From NCBI RefSeq assembly GCF_963678635.1, contig NC_087064.1, positions 59,714,338 through 59,778,337 on the forward strand: a DNA stretch of 64,000 bases, read 5' to 3'. The stretch is from Symsagittifera roscoffensis. Lineage: Eukaryota; Xenacoelomorpha; Acoela; Convolutidae. Made by a program: the position numbers and the translations under genes. Of the stretch, positions 56,467 to 64,000 are shown one piece after another; position 1 is the first letter of the stretch; the number at the start of each line of letters is the position of its first letter. The notes under the pieces are model-generated. The model saw only the letters and a program-made list of their open reading frames with translations. It was not told the DNA's origin and made no database searches.

Positions 56467-56889
56467 ATGGAACAATATTATGCAAAGCAAGCTTCACTTC
56501 CTCATTTCTCTGGACACTACCGACAACGCGGCAGTGGATTTGGCGCTTTGGCTGCTGGTATTGGTCGTGTTGCTATACCGTTTGCACGACGGGTTATTCT
56601 ACCGGCTGCGAAAAAACTGGGCAGAGAACTTTTGATGAGTGCAGCGCCAGAACTAATTGATGTCGCTATGAAAAAGAAGTCTCCTAAACAAGCATTGAAA
56701 AACACTGTCACAAAAACTGCAAGAAAACAACTCGGTGGTGGTAGACGTCGTCGGCGAAAGACACCAATGAATGGATTACGAAGAAGAAGGCCAGTAGGGG
56801 CTCGAAAAAGAAAAACAACCATTCGAAGAAAAACCAGACCAGTGAGAAGTCGAGCAGATTTTTTCTCAAACATCAAAAATGATCGCTAA
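56467..56889 (+). CDS. Basic Gly/Ala-rich Polinton core or membrane-active protein
   Basis: 140 residues. An N-terminal GSGFGALAAGIGRVAIPFAR segment is amphipathic and glycine/alanine-rich, like the adenovirus pVI/pX-type regions, followed by a predicted helix and a very basic Arg/Lys tail (GGGRRRRRKTP, RRRRPVGARKRKTTIRRK). Likely binds or condenses DNA in the particle. The stop overlaps the major-capsid ATG (ATGATCGCTAA). Confidence 0.65.
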   Translation: MEQYYAKQASLPHFSGHYRQRGSGFGALAAGIGRVAIPFARRVILPAAKKLGRELLMSAAPELIDVAMKKKSPKQALKNTVTKTARKQLGGGRRRRRKTPMNGLRRRRPVGARKRKTTIRRKTRPVRSRADFFSNIKNDR

Positions 56890-58143
56890 TTTGTTACCCA
56901 ATGAAGCTACACATAGCTCTCTGGATTTGTTTGAAAAACAACCTCTTTTGATTACTTTTGAAAACGCTTTTGATCAAAAAATTGGACCTGTCTATTCACC
57001 CAATGGACCAATGCTTGAATTTGAAATCACCGGTGACCGTAATAATTTTGTTGACCTGCAAAAAATTTATTTGGAAATACGATGCAAAGTAACGCAATCA
57101 AATGGAGCTGATCTGCGATACGACAACACTGATCCTACTGTGTCTGATTCACCGTTCCTCGTAAACAACTCCCTGTATTCCCTTTTCTCTGACTGTACCC
57201 TCTCTGCTAATGGACTCAAAATCTCAAATGCCAATAGTAATTTTGCGCATAAAAGCTTTATTGGAACAGAATTTTCTAACAGCAAAGGAGCCAAGGATTC
57301 ATGGCTTAAGTGTCAGGGATATCGTTTTGAAAACAATCCCGCTGCAATAGATGCAGCTGATTTCACATCTCAACGAGAACTGGTTCGTGAATCGAGGGAA
57401 ATTTGGTTCTATGGACCCGCTGGAGTTGATTTTTTCACATGTGACAAGCATTTGTTGAGCGTTGTTACCCTCAGACTTTCCTACAGACGTTCTCATGAAG
57501 ACTTTCTCATTATTTCTGAAGATGCTGCCAAGCATTACAAGCTGCAAATACTCGAAGCGAACCTATATGTTAAAAAAATGACTGTGACCGACCATGTGCT
57601 CTCTGCCATTGAATCAACTTTGCTCAAAACTCCTGCGAACTACCCATATCAAGAAGAAATTACAAAAACATTTCTTGCAACAGCTGGTCAGCGCAGCTGG
57701 CAACAGGAAGACATTTTTGCTCGTGAACCGGTGAGACAAATTATAATAGCATTGAACACAAATAATGCATTTCTAGGAACAAACCGAACGAATCCTTTTC
57801 ATCATCAAAAATTTGGATTGGAGCAAGTTACCTTGAGACGGAACGGTTTACCAATAGCAAGTACACCAATCAGTACACAAGATCATAAACGTCTCTTCTT
57901 CAACACACTATCAGCGCTAGGTTTGTTGCACTGCGGGCTGGGAATCACTCTGGATAACTACCAACAGCTCATGACTTCTTGCATCCAGAACTTACTAACT
58001 GCTCAGTTTCACTCGATCTTCAATTCTCAAACGCGTTGACAGCAAACCTTGAAATTTTTGTTTGGGGTATACGCTCATCCAATGTATTTATTACCTCCGA
58101 CCGCAAAGTTACAAAGAACGTCCTTCCAATTTCGACCGTCTAA
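56879..58143 (+). pseudogene. Polinton major capsid protein (double jelly-roll), frame-broken near the C-terminus
   Basis: ATG 56879. Conserved landmarks of Polinton major capsid proteins: LLPNEATHSSLDLFEKQPLL, PVYSPNGPMLEFEI, DLQKIYLEI, LYSLFSDCTLSANG, REIWFYGPAGVDFF, LPxxVTLRLSYRRS-like, ARxPVRQIIIA and GITLDNYQ. The family normally continues about 55 residues further. Here that conserved C-terminal segment is present in another frame, after a one-base change near 57965-57975, and ends at TAA 58141-58143; the original frame stops at 58039. Capsid function is known for the family; this copy would be truncated. Confidence 0.9.
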
Positions 58144-58145
58144 AA

Positions 58146-58591
58146 ATGGATGAAATTCAGTTGCAGGATCTCATTCAGAACTGTAAACATCTGAAATATC
58201 AGTTTCTTGGAGTATTTGCAGCGGACAATTTTCCACCTCACATCCCAAACAATATCTTTATGATTGTGAACACTTCAAAATCAGATTCTCCGGGGACATA
58301 TTGGATTGTAATTTGCAACAGAAGAAATGTTTTATATTTTGCTGATCCTCTCGGTCTTCCTCTTTGGCAGTACAAAATCTGTATAAACGATTGAACGAGA
58401 ATTTTCATCAGGTGACTGAATTGATGACAAACTTTCCCATGCAAGACTCAAACTCTACCATGTGCGGTTCTTTTTGCATTTATATTGCACATTTGATTTA
58501 TGATAAAAACTTTAATGATGATGCTTCTGATTTTGCTTACATAAAGGATCATGTTTTGAAACGTTTCCTAACTCACATGCTTACCCATTAA
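58146..58591 (+). pseudogene. PRO: Polinton adenain-like cysteine protease, inactivated
   Basis: ATG 58146. The order FLGVFAADNFP, PGTYWIVIC, YFADPLG, then NSTMCGSFCIYI is that of adenovirus-type (C5) maturation proteases. The Cys in MCGSFC is kept, but the catalytic His, normally in G(T/S)HW, is Tyr here (codon TAT at 58299-58301). A one-base frame change in an A-run near 58376 separates the two halves. Both defects argue the enzyme is dead in this copy. The role in the family is cleavage of capsid precursors. Confidence 0.85.
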
Positions 58592-59494
58592 CTAAAAATT
58601 TAATATGGCTGTTTTGTACACTTTTCAATTTCATTTTAAACACTACATTTTTTAGTAATTGATATTTTTACCCAAATTTTAACTGAATATCAGTAATCCG
58701 AGAAGTTAGATTACTATAGAAAAAATACAAAATCGATCTATGGCGGGATATCACCATACCAGCAACTGTTGCCTCCTTTCAGTAATATTTCCGGACGGGT
58801 TTCGAAACGCCGCCTTTCGGCTGAGAGTCGAGCGCCATGCGTTTTCCTCTACTCGGACCCCAAGAAATTTTGTTCCACTTCAATTTTATAGTAACAAGTT
58901 AGGTACAAGTTTTGACAATATTTCTGGGCACTTTTGGCTTTCATCAGTGTTCTCGTTTTTTCAAGATCTTAACCCACTTCAACTTATTAGCTCTTTCAAC
59001 CTTTCTATAAAATCAAAGCTTTTGTCATAGATTTCAGACGTTTATTTTTCAGACTCCTGTAGACACGGAAAATGGAAATGTCGAAATTTTCCAGCCAATT
59101 TCATTATTTTAGAGTTTTCAGTGTTGCATAATTTTACTTTGTTTTTTACTTTCATTTAGCTTAAAGAAAATTTTCATTCTTATTTCGGTCAAATTGATCA
59201 TTAGCTTTTGCCTAAATAGAGGTGGCGGCCGCCGCAATTGACGAATTTTCCTTTCTTTGAGATTCAGCAATAAAACATGCATTTTTGAAGGAAATCGTTC
59301 ACCGCAGCCAACAGTTAAGCTACGCTGCCAAAATCTGGTGCTTTCCTATTACATATAATAGGTATATAATGTCCTTTTACATGTAAACAAGCCAATACCC
59401 CCAAACTTTAGAAGGGAAAACATGCACCGACCAAAACTTAATTCCATTCCCGTTTCCACAACGTTCAGTGGGAATACTCAATATTTGACCGAAG
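58592..59494. other. Polinton right subterminal non-coding region
   Basis: No recognisable ORF; a short frame at 58740-59030 has no motif. Contains GGTGGCGGCCGCCGC (59221-59235). Confidence 0.5.
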
Positions 59495-59997
59495 TTTTAC
59501 ATAGGGATCATTAAGTATAAAAATTATACATTGGGATCATTAGGTATAAAAATTATTCATAGGGATCATTAGGTATAAATATTTTACATAGGGATCATTA
59601 GGTATAAATATTTTACATAGGGATCATTAGGTATAAATATTTTACATAGGGATCATTAGGTATAAATATTTTACATAGGGATCATTAGGTACAAATATTT
59701 TACATAGGGATCATTAGGTATAAATATTTTACATAGGGATCATTAGGTATAAATATTTAACATAGGGATCATTTGCTATGAAAATTATACATAGGGATCA
59801 TTAGGTATAAATATTTTACATAGGGATCATTAGGTATAAATATTTTACATAGGGATCATTTGCTATGAAAATTATACATAGGGATCATTAGGTATAAATA
59901 TTTACATAGGGATCATTAGGTATAATCTATACCCAATGATCCCTGTAGGGATCACTCCACCCCCCCCCCGATCCCAGTGTCGTATATCTATACTACT
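59495..59997. repeat. Polinton right terminal inverted repeat (29-bp minisatellite)
   Basis: Mirror image of the left repeat: the inner edge is TTTTACATAGGGATCATTAA, then about 15 units (ATAGGGATCATTAGGTATAA plus spacer, some GATCATTTGCTATGAA variants). The near-palindrome, a C-run, and CGTATATCTATACTACT at the very end follow. Confidence 0.92.
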
Positions 59998-60003
59998 AAC
60001 CAC
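59998..60003. other. Polinton target-site duplication, right (AACCAC)
   Basis: Identical to 40687-40692. Confidence 0.9.
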
Positions 60004-63000
60004 ACTGAACGCAATTTTATCCTTTCCCTTAAACATTGAAAATAAGACCTGGATTCTAATAAGATTATTTGACATTAGGTAATAATTCTTTGAGTAATTG
60101 CTTCTAATCAATCAAATAATGGAGTTAAATGACCTTTTAGGAAAACTCTACAAAAATTAAGAAAAAATAATTATTGAACTTCTTTCGATCTCAAAGTTGT
60201 AGAAAAAAGTCATAGTTACATCAACTTGAATTTCAGTCCACCTGACTGTTTAGATCAAAGCAGTAATTCATTATGAGGGTTTGTTGGATTGTTCAATTGC
60301 GGAAACAGTTTTTAAAAATTTTACCAGATTTTTTACAGAATAACCTGGGTCCCAAATGTGGAAATATGAAACAGTTTACCAAAATCACTAGCGGATTTTT
60401 CAAAAAAGCATCCAAATCATCAAATATATACGTGTAGCATGTTCCTCTGCAAGCAGAACAATAGCTTCTCATCACCGCAAAAATTGTTTTAAAAGTTTTT
60501 GTTTGTGTACATAATTTTTTCATATTGATTGTTGTTTTTGTTTATCGGGTTTGTAGATTTTGTTGATTTTTATGTGAAAAAAAAATCGTTTGCATTTTTT
60601 GTATTGTAAAATACTTTTAAGTACAAAATTTTTAAAATTTCTCTCTAAATCAAAAAATGGAAAAAAAATGGTTTTTTATTTTTTGTTTAGGGCTTGCCTA
60701 ATTTTTGGGGCGCAATTGTGCAAAAAATCTCACCGAATCACTGGCCTTAAAAAAACCTGATTTGACTCATTTTATCGCTCATTTCTTTCAAATTTTTAAT
60801 TAATAACGCTTGATGAGCCAAATCATTAGGTATAAATATTTTACATAGGGATCATTAGGTATAAATATTTTACATAGGGATCATTAGGTATAAATATTTT
60901 ACCTAGGGATCATTTGCTATGAAAATTATACATAGGGATCATTAGGTATAAATATTTTACATAGGGATCATTAGGTATAAATATTTTACATAGGGATCAT
61001 TTGCTATGAAAATTATACATAGGGATCATTAGGTATAAATATTTACATAGGGATCATTAGGTATAATCTATACCCAATGATCCCTGTAGGGATCACTCCA
61101 CCCCCCCCCCCCCTCCGATCCCAGTGTCGTATATCTATACTACTAACCACACTGAACGCAATTTTATCCTTTCCCTTGAACATTGAAAATAAGACCTGGA
61201 TTCTAATAAGATTATTTGACATTAGGTAATAATTCTTTGAGTAATTGCTTCTAATCAATCAAATAATGGAGTTAAATGACCTTTTAGGAAAACTCTACAA
61301 AAATTAAGAAAAAATAATTATTGAACTTCTTTCGATCTCAAAGTTGTAGAAAAAAGTCATAGTTACATCAACTTGAATTTCAGTCCACCTGACTGTTTAG
61401 ATCAAAGCAGTAATTCATTATGAGGGTTTGTTGGATTGTTCAATTGCGGAAACAGTTTTTAAAAATTTTACCAGATTTTTTACAGAATAACCTGGGTCCC
61501 AAATGTGGAAATATGAAACAGTTTACCAAAATCACTAGCGGATTTTTCAAAAAAGCATCCAAATCATCAAATATATACGTGTAGCATGTTCCTCTGCAAG
61601 CAGAACAATAGCTTCTCATCACCGCAAAAATTGTTTTAAAAGTTTTTGTTTGTGTACATAATTTTTTCATATTGATTGTTGTTTTTGTTTATCGGGTTTG
61701 TAGATTTTGTTGATTTTTATGTGAAAAAAAAATCGTTTGCATTTTTTGTATTGTAAAATACTTTTAAGTACAAAATTTTTAAAATTTCTCTCTAAATCAA
61801 AAAATGGCAAAAATGGTTTTTTATTTTTTGTTTAGGGCTTGCCTAATTTTTGGGGCGCAATTGTGCAAAAAATCTCACCGAATCACTGGCCTTAAAAAAA
61901 CCTGATTTGACTCATTTTATCGCTCATTTCTTTCAAATTTTTAATTAATAACGCTTGATGAGCCACAAAAGGTATAAATATTTTACATAGGGATCATTAG
62001 GTATAAATATTTTACATAGGGATCATTAGGTATAAATATTTTACATAGGGATCATTAGGTATAAATATTTTACATAGGGATCATTAGGTATAAATATTTT
62101 ACATAGGGATCATTAGGTATAAATATTTTACATAGGGATCATTAGGTATAAATATTTTACCTAGGGATCATTTGCTATGAAAATTATACATAGGGATCAT
62201 TAGGTATAAATATTTTACATAGGGATCATTAGGTATAAATATTTTACATAGGGATCATTTGCTATGAAAATTATACATAGGGATCATTAGGTATAAATAT
62301 TTACATAGGGATCATTAGGTATAATCTATACCCAATGATCCCTGTAGGGATCACCCCCCCCCCCCCCGATCCCAGTGTCGTATATCTATACTACTAACCA
62401 CACTGAACGCAATTTTATCCTTTCCCTTGAACATTGAAAAAAAGACCTGGATTCTAATAAGATTATTTGACATTAGGTAATAATTCTTTGAGTAATTGCT
62501 TCTAATCAATCAAATAATGGAGTTAAATGACCTTTTAGGAAAACTCTACAAAAATTAAGAAAAAATAATTATTGAACTTCTTTCGATCTCAAAGTTGTAG
62601 AAAAAAGTCATAGTTACATCAACTTGAATTTCAGTCCACCTGACTGTTTAGATCAAAGCAGTAATTCATTATGAGGGTTTGTTGAATTGTTCAATTGCGG
62701 AAACAGTTTTTAAAAGTTTTACCAGATTTTTTACAGAATAACCTGGGTCCCAAATGTGGAAATATGAAACAGTTTACCGAAATCACTAGCGGATTTTTCA
62801 AAAAAGCATCCAAATCATCAAATATATACGTGTAGCATGTTCCTCTGCAAGCAGAACAATAGCTTCTCATCACCGCAAAAATTGTTTTAAAAGTTTTTGT
62901 TTGTGTACATAATTTTTTCATATTGATTGTTGTTTTTGTTTATCGGGTTTGTAGATTTTGTTGATTTTTATGTGAAAAAAAAATCGTTTGCATTTTTTGT

Positions 63001-63215
63001 ATTGTAAAATACTTTTAAGTACAAAATTTTTAAAATTTCTCTCTAAATCAAAAAATGGCAAAAATGGTTTTTTATTTTTTGTTTAGGGCTTGCCTAATTT
63101 TTGGGGCGCAATTGTGCAAAAAATCTCACCGAATCACTGGCCTTAAAAAAACCTGATTTGACTCATTTTATCGCTCATTTCTTTCAAATTTTTAATTAAT
63201 AACGCTTGATGAGCC
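59998..63215. repeat. Right Polinton-end amplification: three copies of host flank with partial terminal repeat
   Basis: The host flank AACCACACTGAACGCAATTT...GCTTGATGAGCCA appears at 59998-60821, 61145-61966 and 62396-63215. Partial terminal-repeat arrays ending in the true Polinton terminus lie between them (60822-61144, 61971-62395). Periods are 1147 and 1251 bp; differences are mainly array length and C-run length. The 76-codon minus-strand frame seen three times is part of this unit and is not evidently a gene. Confidence 0.95.
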
Positions 63216-64000
63216 AAAAAAGTTTGTGCATTTGATCCAGAAAATTGTTAGTATCTACGTGAGACTTTGAAGGTTTTTTTGTCCGTTAAGAAAATCGTTT
63301 CGAGTTAGCCAAAAATTATTGACAAATTTTTTGAAATCAAAAACCACGGTAAACTTTTTGAAATTTTAATTCATATCCTCACATCTAACTCTCAGTACAA
63401 AGCGAAGCATTTGGCATCCTTTCATCCGTTGTTTGAACCATTTGCAAGCTTCAATTCAATATGCATTGTATTTTGAGCTGAATTAATTCGCCGCAATTGC
63501 TACACACCAATAAATTATTCAAAATTTCCTTTGCTCTAATTATTCCATTTTTGAAACTTTCAAGCCTCTATAGTTTCATCAGAAATAATTGCACGAGAAT
63601 TTTTTTGTTAAACTAAAGCTCATAACGTTATAATTTTTCCAATGGCAAATAAAGTTTCTATCAGTAAATTTGAAGTAGAAGTACGAACAAAAGTTTATTC
63701 CGTCACTTTCTTCAAAGTTTGAAGCAGTTGCATTATGAGGCCAAACTGTGTATTTTGCGAAGTGTAAGCGGACTCCGCATTGAGGACGGTACCTTTGATT
63801 TTTTGTTTTTTCATTCTTTTTGATTTTTCCGACAAAGTTTTAACGCGTTTAAAGAGTTGCCTCTGGATTCCAGAGACATGCAGACACCAAATTATGCTCC
63901 TATCCAGTGCACAGTTTGGCCTCGTAATGGAAAAAAAATTCCTCGGGAAATTGAATAAGTAATGACATGTTTTGTTTCAAACAACTAGTTTTGCGTTGAG
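63216..64000. other. Host flank right of the Polinton
   Basis: AT-rich, no gene. 63765-63900 is a copy of the dispersed repeat at 19285-19425 (AGCGGACTCCGC, CCTCTGGATTCCAGAGAC, GCAGACACCAAATTA). Confidence 0.5.

Larger units (their letters stand above)
40693..59997. mobile_element. Polinton/Maverick DNA transposon, 19.3 kb, decayed
   Basis: The ends are 5'-AGTAGTATAG...CTATACTACT-3', inside long terminal inverted repeats and flanked by the 6-bp duplication AACCAC. The gene set defines the class: protein-primed DNA polymerase B, retroviral-type integrase, FtsK/A32-like packaging ATPase, adenain-type protease, and double-jelly-roll major and single-jelly-roll minor capsid proteins. Six or more single-base frame breaks, an in-frame stop and loss of the protease catalytic His are visible, so this copy is unlikely to be autonomous. 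Both ends have been amplified with flanking host DNA after insertion. Confidence 0.97.

Noticed and set aside
60293-62921. 76-aa ORF present three times right of the Polinton
   Set aside because: Its repetition follows from tandem amplification of the flank; no motif, and no independent evidence of coding.

Overview
This is a repeat-rich, AT-rich stretch of a eukaryotic, almost certainly invertebrate-animal, genome. Three things point that way: spliced genes (a 647-nt intron at 3.3 kb, a 46-nt intron at 30.2 kb, a 645-nt intron in the polymerase gene at 42.6 kb), animal transposon classes (LINE, Gypsy-like gag, hAT MITE, Helitron-like, Polinton/Maverick), and the absence of any bacterial operon. 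I cannot name the species.

Layout. 0-25 kb is mostly non-coding, with one plausible small two-exon gene (3.1-4.1 kb), a decayed LINE on the minus strand (7.1-9.2 kb), a 370-bp hAT-type MITE with target duplication (13.1 kb), a 387-bp near-perfect palindrome (14.2 kb), and several copies of an unnamed roughly 0.5-kb repeat family, two of them nested (22.8-24.1 kb). 25-36 kb is a graveyard of Gypsy-like gag sequence. One gag copy carries a 5.0-kb insertion (27964-32961) with Helitron-like ends. The other gag copy supplies the empty site.

Inside that insertion, on the minus strand, are a small SGNH-hydrolase-like gene with a 46-nt intron (tandemly duplicated, second copy damaged), two satellite arrays (153 bp and about 173 bp), and two 76-nt sequences that fold as HDV-like self-cleaving ribozymes. 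The ribozymes show a compensatory base-pair change between copies and are spaced 1383 nt apart in the same orientation.

40.7-60.0 kb is a complete-length Polinton/Maverick (19.3 kb). It has 5'-AG/CT-3' ends, long terminal inverted repeats built from 29-bp units, and a 6-bp target duplication AACCAC. It encodes a protein-primed family B DNA polymerase, DDE integrase, packaging ATPase, adenain-like protease, major and minor capsid proteins, a basic core-like protein and several small genes. Polymerase and acidic-tail exons read leftward; the integrase, packaging and virion genes form a tightly packed rightward block. At least six single-base frame breaks, one internal stop and a catalytic His-to-Tyr change in the protease indicate a decayed copy, or a copy with sequencing errors on top of decay.

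Both ends of the Polinton have been tandemly amplified together with host flank: the left end twice (2.7-kb unit) and the right end three times (about 1.2-kb unit). Each copy keeps AACCAC, so amplification followed insertion. The Polinton genes would together form a virus-like replication, integration and particle-assembly set if intact. This copy probably cannot act alone.
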